Assembly (NCBI RefSeq): GCF_964340395.1
Contig: NC_135566.1
Coordinates: forward strand, 2,750,501-2,814,500
Length of the DNA stretch: 64,000 nucleotides
Source: Glandiceps talaboti
Lineage: Eukaryota > Hemichordata > Enteropneusta > Spengelidae
Direction of reading: 5' to 3'
Shown here: positions 23,647 to 36,334 of the stretch, in pieces
Numbering within the stretch: the stretch's first letter is position 1
Layout: every line of letters begins with the position of its first letter
The notes under the pieces: generated by a model
What the model was told of the DNA's origin: nothing
What the model saw: the letters and a program-made list of their open reading frames with translations, nothing else
The model's database searches: none
Position numbers and translations under genes: made by a program

Positions 23647-26439
23647 ATGACTGACGACCTTCACTCCCTACTCACCAAAGAAGAGGTTGATTGGAGGAGA
23701 ATATATGACGTCATTGCCAAACGAACTATTAGGTGGAAAGTATGTTGGCTCTTTTTTAATGACATTGTTGGTTAAAGGTTTATAAAGGTTATAATAAATG
23801 TTTTCTGTAGCTTTCAGCACGAGATTGACTTTAATGCATGGATATCACAAGAAATTGATTCAACACTATTCTCAGACTAATTTATTCCAACGATGGCGAT
23901 GAAATTGAAATTTCAAATTTAAAAGTACCATGTCATTCAGAAAAATTCAGTCTAACTGCAGATACTACTGTTTTGCCCACAAATATGACATATGTGCATA
24001 ATAGTTCATTTCCGTTTTTCACGTTCGTAGGGACGGGGCGCATGACATCGCCACTGCACCAGACAGTGTTGTTTCATTAAAATGAGTGTTTTTTAAGTCA
24101 TTTTCAAAAATGCCTTACATTCAGCGGGGGAATAACTAGATAGGGCTGTGTAATCCGAATCACATAATTTCTTTTGGTTGGCCTATCAAGGCTGCGTGAT
24201 GGAGAAGTTGTTGACATTTTACATGTATACACCATGAACAATACCATTTTTGTGTCTGTTTGTCGCTTTATTCCCTGGGTCAATGTTAGGTTAATTTCGA
24301 CCTTGCGATACAACTTCTTGGTAAGTGGAAGGATTCCTACGACGCATTTAAAGAGAATGGTAAAAAGAGTGACACTCAAGTCCGAAATCTGGAAGTCAGC
24401 ATTGGATTATTTACAACGCAGCTTGCGTAAGTCACGTGATCTCTTCCATACTAACCCCAAATCAACATATGGTAATTACGGTATACTCAACCCGTGTTGA
24501 TCGACCAATCAAATGCAGTATACTCGATTTGATGATCGATGAATCAAACATGATATTTATATATTTGATTTGATATTGAAATGACAAAGGAAGTTTGAAG
24601 AATGTGTTCCGAATTGAACTTTTGTTTACCCTAGAAAAGACTGTTTTAGCATCATCTGTGAAAATTACTGTGTCACGTGATCGTGTGTTTACCATCCATA
24701 AGGATCGCCTTCATTGATTTGATTATTAGGCTTTGTACAAAGTACACAGTTACCATAGAAACGGACACGTTTTATCCAATACTACAAGAAGTGAAACAAA
24801 TCAGTAGCCATTCTTAGGATGGGGAAGCGATCAGTAGATATGTATTAGATGTTGACTTAACACAAATGTGTACTGTAATAAAATTACAGTTGTCATTTCT
24901 GACGGACGGCAATTTAAAAAAGCAAATACAAGAACGTGCATAAGTTTGTGCCATGATTAAGTGCCATGATTTAAAATTGCCAAGACGCTTGACTGTCTCC
25001 TTTATACATAATCGATATATCTGTATCAATAATTCATTTCATAATGTAAGTTTAAAATATGAAAACTACATATATTTATCTATTTATTTATTTATTTCTG
25101 TTGCTAGATTAAACTTCGTTTATAACTAAAAACATAATTTATGAACAGAGTGATAAAAAACTTTCTGCAACTCAAGGCAATACAATGAATCGCTACTGAG
25201 TTTTTTACAGTAACTATATTTGTAAATTTGGATCATACAGATATTTCAAAATTGTAGGAAAGAACAACGTTCACTGGGGAACTTATCAAGATGAATTGTG
25301 AAAAGTGAATTATTATTATTGTGTACTAACAACCTGAAATTTAACAAAATCTCAGACCACTATAGTGGCCTGAAACCAAAATAATCGTGTCCATAGCACT
25401 AATTTCTCATGTGTGTATTTTGTTTTGTATTAGACCACTTCCATCAGTCCAAAGACGAGTCAGCCGAAGAATGTCAGATATTGTTGTTGTTTTTCTGAAG
25501 AATTCAAAATGGCGGTTATGTGACGGTGTGAAAGAACTAGCATCAAATATATCATGGAAGGTGAGAACAACAACACAATGAGATATTCGACAGTAACATC
25601 GTAACAGTTATGAGCATGTTAATTAGTCTCGTAACTTTGCATCTCAGAAGGTGAACGACGACAACGTCTTGATAAGTGAGAAATCGATCGATATAGAAGT
25701 ACTTTTGGATTTATAACTCAAGCTTCACATTAAATGTATACAAAGAGACATTCCTCGTAGATAGAAAAAGGTCACACTAGTTTCTTTTTCTTGTCCGATA
25801 GGGACTTGAAAGTAGACTGCCGGAAGTACTGGTCAGTTTTGATAAGTGGATGAAAGAAAATTGTGGCTACATGAAAGACACTTCATGTTCTGGAATTGCT
25901 GAGACGATATTGAGTAACGTATGTAAAGAAATACTGTAAGTTGCAGCATTATTTTTATCACACGATAAATAAATATAAATTTTTAAACTTGAATAAATTA
26001 CGATTTTTTTACAAAGCTAGTTTCTCTTCTATTCTGAAACTCACAATATACATTTTTAAACGAGTGTCAGCATATTTACAGAACACAAACTCTCCTGTAT
26101 TGCTACTCTATAACTCACGGTACACTTTTTCATAAACTCCCTGTTCATTGTCACCTGTATACTGTGTTCCCCACTTGACCTATTTACACGTACTGACTTT
26201 CATTATTCTGGTTTGACAGATACTCGAAGACCTGGTCCAAATATACCAGTTATCTGTGTAGAATACTGTCCCTTGCAGTGTTACAACCATTACAACTAGA
26301 CAATGGATATCAAGACAATGGCTACGGCATTGTTACCACGTGTATTGTCAACTATCTCAATTGTGTAAGTTTACAAACATATATGTATGCATGAACGCGT
26401 ACACGAAGACACGAACGCACGCACCTACACAGAGGGGCG

Positions 26440-26475
<36 letters not shown>

Positions 26476-26561
26476 TACATACATACACACACACACATAC
26501 ATACATACATACATACATACATACATACATACATACATACATACATACATACATACATACA

Positions 26562-26592
<31 letters not shown>

Positions 26593-27758
26593 TAGAAATA
26601 AATAAAAACCGCATACCTTATTTGGCATATTTTAAAGTCCTCACACTCAGTTGTGAAATGTATATCGTCATAGCTAATTTTCCAGCTTTGCAATACATCC
26701 TTATTTCATTTTAATAGTAGGGTAATACTGAATAATGTAGTTACGAAAACCATGATATTTTTATCTATTCCTTCAGAATGAGACAAAGTTGGACGCTGAA
26801 GCGTGCGCACGATTTTTACCTCATTTGATAAAAGTGCTGACGAGTACAGCATCGGAACCATTAAAGTTGAGTGTATTGCAAGCAATATCCAAGATGGCCG
26901 TACAACAGGCACCCGTAGTCGCACCCCGATTAGCTGAACTTATTGACTGGTGTATCGACAAAGACGACGCAGAACTGCCTTACTTTACTGGTAAGTTGTA
27001 AAGAAAATGACTGTTGTTGTTGGGGGAAGCCTGTGTGTATGTATGTGTGCATTATAACAGAGAGAGGGGGGGGGTGGGGGGTGAGAGCGGAAATGAATTA
27101 ATAAATGTAACGAATGAACGGACAAACGAAACAATGAAAGAACAAATGAATGAACGAGTGAGCGAGAGATCAGGAGTTAATCGAGACTTTTCGCATTTCC
27201 TACTGAAAAGTGAATGTTGTTCTCAAATTTGTTTCAAGACTTTTTTAATCTCGACGGTCGTGCATTAATTAAATATTCCTCTAACAATGTATAATGTAAG
27301 CCCGTGAATTATAAGTCTTGTAGTCACCCTAAATGTCAAAAATCCATTCTTACTTTTGCAGTTTTAACACTTAATCATTACTTTCAGAATTGATGTTGTC
27401 GACATATCCATATAACAATGAAGCTGTGTTGACAAAACTTGCTGATTTAGTTGATAAAATGACGGAAAACGACGACATCTACCTCACAGGTCTACTAGCA
27501 TTATTAGCTGATGTAGCTAAAGAATATCCCGAGGTAAGAGGTCAAAGGTCACTTTCCCTTGCTAGTATATCACATGCTAGCTTGTCGTTTTTGATATTAG
27601 GAATTAAAATATTGATTGATACGGACCGTAAATTGGTTTCTTTTGTAAATGGTATAACCATACATGAAAAATACAGTCGTACATGCATGTGTCGATTTAA
27701 CGTCAGACTTAAGATGAACCCAGCATAAGATTGATCCAGCATTAAGTGATTTTGAAAT

Positions 27759-27822
<64 letters not shown>

Positions 27823-30800
27823 TTTGTTTGTAAATCGATTATAAGACAGAGGAGATGATTGAAACAGACCGCAAATGAGCAATAAACAATGCAAATGCAC
27901 TAAAACAAATACTAGTGCATTGAGAAAGTGATGACGTCAGAACTATCGACGTGATGTAATGAAAATAAACCTAAAACCATCGACGTTGAATAAAGACGTG
28001 TATGCTAAAACTGAGGAAGTTTTACCCATTGACAGTTAGGTAAAAGGGGAGGGTATATCTTCTAATTTATGTGATAAGCTTACATTTACAAAGAGAAGAG
28101 GTTGTCATATTGATGCCTATGGATTGAAGGATAAACAATCTATCATGTTTGTATTGTTACTCCAGGGGGTATATATGTATACGTGTAGGAAAGAGAAATT
28201 TGAACTTTTTAAATGCTTTGGTGTGTTTATCCAGAAAGAATACGATATCCCCATTAAACAATCACAGTGACTTTGAGACGGCGATTATTGGCTCACTTAC
28301 AACAATACGACCTACTTTTTGGAGAGGTTATTCGTTGCCTGTATTCCTATTGTCAAAATTTATAGTGTATGAGATCTTATCTATGGTAACATGGCATGAC
28401 AGATAGCGACGTCTTGTACTCTTGATATGACTGTAAATGTACTCGTGTGATTTCGTTAGCCAAGTGTCTCTTCACACAATAAGTAACTCCTATAATACTT
28501 AGCTGGATTGCCACGGTGTTGAAGTTTGTCCAAAGCAACAAGGGGCCCTCAAAAACAATTACAAGGCAGAGAAAGTACAATAGATGGACAATAGGCATTA
28601 GAAATGAAGAAAAGAACCTACTTCAGACACAACTCGAAGTCACGTGTTCTGAATACCAATTGTAAAGCACAATGTCAACTTGGCATATTCAGACAAAATT
28701 CTATGAATTCTAAATTGAGATAAGTGTAGTCATTCTTCTTGGTTCGATTCAGGATGTCATCATATACTCCGGATGCTTTATCGATTGAACTAATATTTGC
28801 ACTACTTTAATGGCGTTAGTTTTCCCCACAATTTTCAAAACAAAATCATCAAAGGTTCTGATGTTAATTGAAAACTGATAGGGGAACACTTGAACGCAGT
28901 GTTGGTTGGCTGGTTATTATTTGTGTAATTGAACAAAAGAGACTCAAAATCTCGACAACAGAATCATACAAATATGCATAACATAAAGGTATGACTTCTC
29001 ATAATGTCGTTGACGGGCTTAGTGTATCATTTACCAGTAGTATCACCTAACTTTGAATGATACATTTATGTGATGTTCTATTACTTCTGCTCTCTTTGTA
29101 TAGAAAGTGGAGCCACACTCAGCAACAGTCTTAGAAAGTCTAGGAAGAGGTGGTGACGTCACGCTAAACAGTTTAAAGGTATTAGCAGCGTTGACTGCAC
29201 ATCGACCACATGAGTATGTGTATTTGGTTGACCCTCTAGAAGAGTTAGTAGTAAATGGTAACGAAGTCGACTTGTTGATGGTTCGGGTTTCTCAAGTTCT
29301 GGTTACATTAACAATTAGCGAGGTATGTTTACAGTACCTGTCATTACAGCAAAGGTGTGCGCTTACATATGCTTAAACAAACAAACAAACAAACAAACAA
29401 ACAAACAAACAAACCGACAGACAGACAGACAGAGACAGATAGATAGACAGACAGACAGAAAGACAGACAGACAGACAACAAACAAACGGACACAACACAC
29501 ATACACAAACTTATATACAATCAATCAATCAGACAGTCAAACAAACTAACAAACAAACAAACAAACAAACAAACATACTAACTAACTACCTAACTAACTA
29601 ACTATAGCACAAGGGACAGGGACTCTGCAAATATTTTGTCGTACATGGAAGCTATCACCATTTTTTCGCGCAATTGGAGAATAATGCAAATGTATGGAAA
29701 TAAGAGAAATAAATGAAACTCAAAGTATACTTGCAATTTGGTTATGCTTCCGTATGATAATATTTTTTACTAATAAGTACAGTATATATTATCTGTCTGT
29801 ATTCCAACATCACGTACTACTACAATAAATACAACTCGGTAACTCATACCAAAGAGTGTCTCTTTGAGTGCTGTTACACATTCAGATAATATGAACATGT
29901 TAGATTGACCACAATAGGAAAACGAGAAACCTCTTGAAATTCACATATTCTACTGTCTTTTATTTATGTCCTAGGAAAATGCCATTAAGATACTAGATAT
30001 TTTGTTCAGACTATTGGCGGCCGTGTCTGATAATCACTACGTACAGTTACTGACGTTCGTCAAAGAAATCGGGGAGAAGTACCCATCATGTGTTGTCAGG
30101 TACAGCGATGAAATCAAAGAAGTTGGGAAGAAACAATTACCGGGGGTACAACAGATAACGAAGTCTCTACAAGAGATTATTAGGTAAGTCAACACCAGAT
30201 ATATATATAGATAGTGTTGATTTTTTAATGGATTCAAATTGATTTTCTTATCTTTTCATAAAACTCTTGTTAAGTGTTCGTCATGCTATTGTCCTAATAT
30301 TCTCTAGACTATACATGTATACTGGCCAGTGTTGTAAATATCAACATAAAGTGGTATATTCCAATATTTATCTACGTTCAACTGAGAAAAATACGAGTGA
30401 CATAAGGAGCCTTGTCACTAAGAGTCGAAGACGAGAATGGAACAAATCTTTATATCACGGGTAGTTTCCAACTCAACATTGAAAAATATTGGAGAATAAC
30501 GCTATCAATCTAGATTAAGCTTAACTAATTTCAAGATCAAATAAGGAAAATAATAATGGCGATTCTGTACAATTACTCATATTTCGAATACCACAGAACC
30601 AATGACATAACTGGATATGCGTTTTCACCGGTGATGTACTGTACAACGACTACAAAATAAATTCCGTATTTTCTGCTTGAGCGCTTACAACTTGGCTTGG
30701 GCTTGACATGCGTTTGCATTAAAATAATTACAAACGTTTTCAATAACTTACTCTTTCATCACGAATGTGGTGCCGGCACGTACAGCATATTTTTTGCGAC

Positions 30801-31268
30801 AACAAATTGTACAATACACTTTTTTTTGCAATTATTTCTAACAGTGAACAAGGAATTACATTGAATGGTACCAATAATGGACATTCTTGTGGCAATGTTG
30901 TGATGAACCATGTCAATGGCGACAAAGAACAAATGGTAAATTCCAATGACAAAACTTTGTCGTCGACATTTGATGAAGATATTGGTGATAGAAGGAAAAA
31001 TTCACGTATTCGATTAGACGATAAGGTAGGATGGTTTCAGAAATCTTATTATCAGCTGTCAACTTGGGCCTTACTGCTTGCTTATTCTAATGTGAAAACC
31101 CACCTCAAAGATCAAGACAGGAAAATCAAGAAACAAGAAGAGAAACTTGTGGAACAAGGATTGAATATCAAAAATCTTGCACAGACACTTATAGATCAAG
31201 AAAAACAAATATCCGAACTGACGGCTTTAGTTCAAAGACTTCAGTCGTATTATGAAACATCGGAGTAG
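23647..31268 (+). CDS. Helical-repeat (ARM/HEAT-like) solenoid protein with C-terminal coiled coil, 615 residues
   Basis: Ten exons join in one frame with GT/AG introns: 23647-23739, 24290-24426, 25434-25560, 25802-25935, 26220-26364, 26777-26990, 27388-27533, 29104-29322, 29975-30183 and 30845-31268. The ATG at 23647 (MTDDLHSLLTKEEVDWRR) follows an acceptor at 23643, so a non-coding first exon is likely upstream. Residues about 30-475 are leucine-rich amphipathic helices with no catalytic motif, as in an armadillo/HEAT solenoid. A stretch such as FVKEIGEKYPSCVVRYSDEI recalls by eye the N-terminal helical region of VEPH1/Melted; this is unverified. After about residue 475 comes a polar linker, then a charged heptad-like coiled coil (LKDQDRKIKKQEEKLVEQG to LVQRLQ) before TAG. 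A possible poly(A) signal AATAAA lies at 31801. Exon 10 also holds an in-phase donor (31025) that could join this gene to the Death/TIR exons downstream. Function unknown; probably a scaffold or an autoinhibitory module. Confidence 0.82.
26438..26592. repeat. (CAGA)n-(CATA)n microsatellite
   Basis: CAGA units at about 26444-26472, then CATA and CACA, then a pure CATA tract. It lies in the intron after exon 26220-26364. The overlapping ORFs are artefacts. Confidence 0.97.
27762..27819. repeat. (TG)n microsatellite
   Basis: About 28 TG units in the intron after exon 27388-27533, followed by a few TTTG units. Confidence 0.97.
29366..29608. repeat. (CAAA)n / (CAGA)n / (TAAC)n compound microsatellite
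   Basis: CAAA units at 29369-29415, CAGA and GATA variants to about 29477, mixed A-rich sequence, a second CAAA block at about 29546-29574, then CTAA units. It lies in the intron after exon 29104-29322. Confidence 0.95.
31026..31031 (+). promoter_or_regulatory. Candidate alternative splice donor inside exon 30845-31268
   Basis: ATAAG|gtagga: cutting after 31025 ends the exon after RIRLDDK in phase 0. The Death-domain exon at 35464 also starts in phase 0. Use of this site would remove the coiled coil and stop codon and could join the solenoid to the Death/TIR exons. No transcript evidence is available here. Confidence 0.4.
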
Positions 31269-31546
31269 GCATAGTATAAATGTAGTTTATATGTTAGAAG
31301 CCATGTTTTTGACCTGGAGTAGTTCCGTGAATCAGCACCAATCGGGAGGAGGGGGGTCTACCTGTTTTGATGTAAGGGGGAAGATATATACATTGTCAAT
31401 CACTTTATGGAGAGTAGAGAAAATATTTTACCTCGATACCTTGTATTCAACTGCCAATGTTAGACCCTGGCTTTGTTGGTGACATCATTTGAAAGTTCAC
31501 TATTTACGGATGGAGAATGATGTCAATATTAGTTGTCTTTTGATCC

Positions 31547-31561
31547 GGGGGGGGGGGGGGG
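31547..31561. repeat. Poly-G run of 15
   Basis: An uninterrupted run of guanines within the likely 3' untranslated region of the solenoid gene. Confidence 0.96.
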
Positions 31562-31800
31562 TTATATGGCATGTTCTGCCAAAGACAATCAGGGGGATTC
31601 ATACGTGTATTTTAGAGTAGAAACACGATTAACTGGAGGGCCAAACCTCGGCCATGAAATATGAACCTTTCCTAACTTGACTACGACAATGGTATAGAAA
31701 TTGAATGATGACAGACATAGCTATACTTAAATAGCAAAGTATGATGGTTGGGATGCCAGACAAGTTAATACGTTATACTTGTAAAGGTGTATCATAATTT

Positions 31801-31806
31801 AATAAA
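31801..31806 (+). terminator. Candidate poly(A) signal of the solenoid gene
   Basis: AATAAA about 530 bp after the stop at 31268. It is a reasonable 3' end for the short (coiled-coil) isoform, but no transcript evidence exists. Confidence 0.4.
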
Positions 31807-33845
31807 AAACTATCTGAACTGAAATCATTCCTACCCATAAATATATATTTTGTTACATGGTCTTCCTGTGACTTGGTCACATTATAGGAAATTTTTTAAA
31901 GTGGTCAAACATTTTAGTTGTTCACAACGGCATTTCGACTATACATGTATTGAGTTCTAAAAGCTCAAGATGAACCAAAGACTAGAAGAGTTCAAGATTT
32001 TAGAAATTTGGGTTAGATTTTTTTTGTGTGTTTCATTTGGTTTTTTAAAAACCTTATCTAGTCATTGACGGCAAGGTACATCTCTTCCTGGCGAATTTTA
32101 TTGTCACAGTTTATAGCCTTACTCAATGATATATTACAACTTCACAAATTTAATGTCATGAAAGTAAAGGAACTATCAATGAAGTTTTGCAGTTGGCCAT
32201 TACACGTTTTATCCTCTGCTTCGAAATTTGACGCCGCCATTGATTCAACGTTAATGCAATGCTAAATGTTGAACTCGATATATATAAGAATGTATGTATG
32301 TGTTGTCTTGATATGTATTCAATATGACAGAGAGTAACTGGGGTGGGTTGGGATGGGGTGGTAGGGGGTTAGAGTTCCATGACGCATTGACGGGTATAAA
32401 AAGTATCTCGAAAAGACTGACCAGTTACAATATATTGGGTAGACGTGGCGAATATAAAACACCTCGTGTAGTTAGGGTTACTTTAATTAAAGAAACTCAC
32501 GATGAAAAATCTTTACCATGCAAACAATAAAATGTGTGGAGAGGACTTCTTATCGACAAATATATTTTTTGATAGTTGTTACTGGTCATAACTGACTTCA
32601 ACGAGTGGTTTGTGACACTAATAATTACCAAACACAAAATTAATTACCAGTTCACTTTTGTACATGCCAGTTAACATGCTATGTGTGTTTGCTACTAAAA
32701 TCAAACCAACTATGTACTTAATAAGGCTCACAGGACAAATGCTCACCTAATAGTAAAGCAATCGATTGTATTCTTGTAGGTTTTTTTAATTCTGAGGGAC
32801 ACTGTGTGACTCACCGCTTTTTTCGAATTTTGTAATTTTTGGATTAATGAATTATTTGTACTCACGTGTTATCACTGGCAGACATATTACCATATTTGCT
32901 CATTTTCAACGTCAAAAAATTATGTCATCGAATCATCATACATAATATCCAATGATGGTGGAAAGTCCTGTCCTAAACCTTTAGATAAATCAAACACATT
33001 TACGTATTAGAATAACTTAAAAATAGCCTTGACTAGTATGAAAAAATAGCTTAATTTATGACTGTCACACAAAAAAATACCCCAACCCGTGACAGATTGC
33101 GTCCAACCTTTTTTGTAACTACACTTGAACTGTGTATATACTCGTGAGACTTAGATTTGGACACTCGTACTTTACATTATAGCAATATTGAAAAGTAGAT
33201 ACTGTTACATTTCTTTCCCATATCTGAAGATGTATAGTAATATTGTAATCTTGAAAAAGCACAGCGTAAAGGGCGAATGTATTCTTTAGCTAATACCTCT
33301 TGCAGTATTGCATTGGTTGCAGAATGATTTGACGCAATTTGTCAGGGGACACCCCCCCCCCCCCAATCAGTTTCTGCACTCTGTCCCTTATACTACCACA
33401 TTGTAACGTTCACCTATGTACGTTGCATCTGAACTTTACATACTCAGGAGAGATTAGTTCAAGTTCATGACATGTACACAGTTAGTTTTTCCCAGGTGTA
33501 CACCAGAAATGTCATATATATATATATTTATAATTATATTAAAATTGATTATATTGTTTTATTTACGAATAATGAAATAAAGATATACTTATGTAAAGTA
33601 ATAATGACGTCATACGAGTATGTGGTATATGTCAAATAACTTACCAATAGATTCTTTCCTATTGGTTGTTACATGTACTTGAAGATAGAACATGATTCAA
33701 ATCTTTGACAACCAGAGTTTGTTAAATGGAGAACAAGGTTATATTCAGTATTATGGGATGTAATGCAAATTCAAATTGAGATAAATAATGTATTAGATTA
33801 TGATTGAATGCAGAGAGTAATAGTTATTTTAGTCTTCGTTTTCAG

Positions 33846-33947
33846 TCTGAGACGAAATCTTGGAAACAGCGAGGAAGATATGAATCTAACATATGTCCCA
33901 TCTGCATTAAGATAATACCTGCATCTGATCAATTTACATGCTGCGTG
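33846..33947 (+). CDS. Candidate 34-residue cassette exon, cysteine-bearing
   Basis: A strong-looking acceptor (tcttcgttttcag) precedes 102 bp of open frame and the donor TGCGTG|gtgaca. It encodes SETKSWKQRGRYESN, then ICPICIKI, and ends FTCCV. Both boundaries are phase 0, matching the alternative donor at 31025 and the acceptor at 35463. The CPIC pair resembles half of a zinc-binding knuckle, but no complete domain is present. It may be chance. Confidence 0.3.
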
Positions 33948-35341
33948 GTGACACTTTTTTTTCCAGTGAAAACTATACATCTATCGTCCATAGGAACATA
34001 TTTTTGATATCATGTGCTGTACTAGCAAACTATACATTCTCCAACATGTATTTCAGTGGAACACTCATTATTTATCACGTTTTCAAGACTAAGGTATGCC
34101 CTCCCAAACGAATAAAATAATAACTAACTCTCACCAGTGTTGTAAAATCAATTGCACGAGTGACGTCACACGATGTAACATGTATGACGTCATAAGATGT
34201 AACACCCACCAGCAGTTTCACTTATGGAAAGTTTTGATTCCTAACCGTGTAACGACGGAGTGAGTAATATCTAACATGGACATGGAGTAAGTATAAAACG
34301 TACACTTTTTTGTTGATCAAATAAATGGAGGAAGGATACAGTAAATTTAATAGGACATCACAGTTTTTTGTTTTATTTTGACACCAAAGTTGATATATCG
34401 TCGAGAGTGGTATACTTGTACTATTTTCAAATCACTGTTTACGCTGTTTTATTATTCAACCTTAAATTATATAAATACAAAAAACGACGTGAATCTTCAC
34501 TAGTTTCGGACCTCAGTGGGCTTTTTGTTCAAGAAGTTATGTCACGGTTATTAAGGTTATGTCATGGTTATTGTTTCCACAAGACTGCTAACAATATAAT
34601 AGTTTGAATCATTACTTAATCATTATAACTTGTATTCATAGAAGGTTTTCTATTCCTTGGGGTATATAATGTTATTAGATTCCAGGCTTTCTTTGCAGCT
34701 TTATAACGTTTTACACAATAAGCTTATAAGAAAATATTCGTTATTACAAATGAGGGCTGTTTTGTCGTCCAAATGGGCCACTGTTTTCACAAAGTATCCC
34801 ACACATAGATACCCCCCCCCCCTCTTGCAATCCCCAAATGTTGTGTCAATGAATATAGGTATCCTTTTATACGTTAGACGTATCACCTAAATCTCGGAAT
34901 GAATGCACATTGCAAATTACGAGGACCCACCGGAATCCTAGTATTGCGCCACCAACGGTTTATGATGACCAGATATTCTACTGTTAACGACCAAAAGCGA
35001 CCAAAGTTAACTGATTTGGCCTGCATTGGTCTCTTATGAATAACCAGGTGTACCGTTGAATATCAATGAATCACAACACTCATGAAGTTCTAATATTATA
35101 CACTAAAGTTGGTCTTTACAAAAAATATTCAAGAAGAAGGAACATTTTGGCGGTGCATATTTTCAAAGTGAACACAAGTCTTCTATTATAGATGGGTCGT
35201 CTACAAATTATGACGTATAATGAGTACTAAATTTGCCATTCTGATTTTTTGTGACAGTAGATGCTGGAGTGAACTCCAGGGTGTATGTTGTAATGTAGTC
35301 TAGTATGACACATTGGTATGATTAGGAGAGTATAGTACGAA

Positions 35342-35403
35342 CACAACACAACACAACACAACACAACACAACACAACACAACACAACACAACACAACACA
35401 ACA
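35342..35403. repeat. (CACAA)n pentanucleotide repeat
   Basis: About 12 units of ACACA/CACAA, ending 60 bp before the Death-domain exon acceptor. Confidence 0.96.
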
Positions 35404-35463
35404 AAGTAATAAATGTCACATTTGTAGTTTATGTTATACTATTTCTCTCCCTGTATTCATCAG

Positions 35464-35749
35464 AGCACAGAGAACATGTTAGACTGGTTACCAGTCGTGG
35501 CTAAAGTAATGAACCCAGAGTCGTGTAATGACTGGCGTTACTTAGCTGTCCGATTGGGATTCAGTGCCAGTGACGTCAGCAAATGGGCAAAGTCACATGA
35601 TCCAACAATGGTTTTACTAGGCCAGTGGTATTTCAATAATGTAAATTATGGTGACAATGTGGAAACTACATTAACATTGTTGTCGACATTAAGAGATATG
35701 GGAAGATACGATGCTCTCGAGATTATAGAAAACTCATTGGAAGATGAAG
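35464..35749 (+). CDS. Death-domain exon
   Basis: Residues from NMLDWLPVVAKV onward follow the Death-domain pattern: DWRYLAVRLGFSASDVSKWA, then a conserved Pro-x-x-x-Leu-Leu region (HDPTMVLLGQW), then TTLTLLSTLRDMGRYDALEI. That covers the six-helix fold with the usual W, LA..LG, LL..W and GR.DAL signatures. The frame continues to a stop at 35865 if the donor at 35749 is not used, which would make a Death-only terminal exon. Confidence 0.85.
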
Positions 35750-36288
35750 GTTTGTGTCCAGCTTTACGATTGTTGCGTCTTGAGAAAAATTACACAAATG
35801 GAAACAATTTGAAAGTGACGTCAGATCGGACACGATACAAGTTGAATGACAAATTTTCATTGTGATGGATTGGTCTGTTTTTATACACTGAACTTTGTCA
35901 TTACTTAGAGTAAGAGAACCATTTAGAAAGTGTCACTGATAATTTTTTTATCTAAGACACTGTAATCGCTGAAACTACTATTGTGTCCCTTTCAGAGAAG
36001 GAATATGACGACCATGAATTACCGTGGGATAAAAATATATGCAATTCAACAATAGCTTGGGTATCTGCTCTAAAATTATGTTGTTCTACTGGACATTCTA
36101 TATACAATAGGGAAGGAAAATAAACACGAGTTATTGTCGACAGTCGAACTACTAGACCAAGTACGTATCTATGTGAGAGAATTCGTCAAAATTTGTAAAC
36201 GTTTACTGCATAAGTAAATCAATACGTTCACATTCGTAATAACCATGGAAATGGAGTTCTAACCGGCGAGGAAGCTCATTAAATATTC

Positions 36289-36334
<46 letters not shown>

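Larger units (their letters stand above)
31807..35463. other. Spacer or long intron between solenoid and Death/TIR exons
   Basis: Mostly AT-rich, with C runs at 33352-33364 and 34812-34822 and a (CACAA)n array at 35342-35402. The only exon-like segment is 33846-33947, listed separately. If the solenoid and Death/TIR parts are one gene, this is an intron. Confidence 0.6.

Noticed and set aside
24174-24500. A 108-codon ORF overlapping the second solenoid exon
   Set aside because: It is a shadow in another frame. The frame joined by splice phase (24290-24426, VNFDLAIQLLGKWKDSYD) has better coding character and fits both neighbours.
35996-36160. Two exon-like segments between the Death and TIR exons (KEYDDHELPWDKN and KENKHELLSTVELLDQ)
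   Set aside because: Their end phases do not fit the TIR 1 exon without a weak or distant splice site. They could be alternative exons but cannot be supported here.
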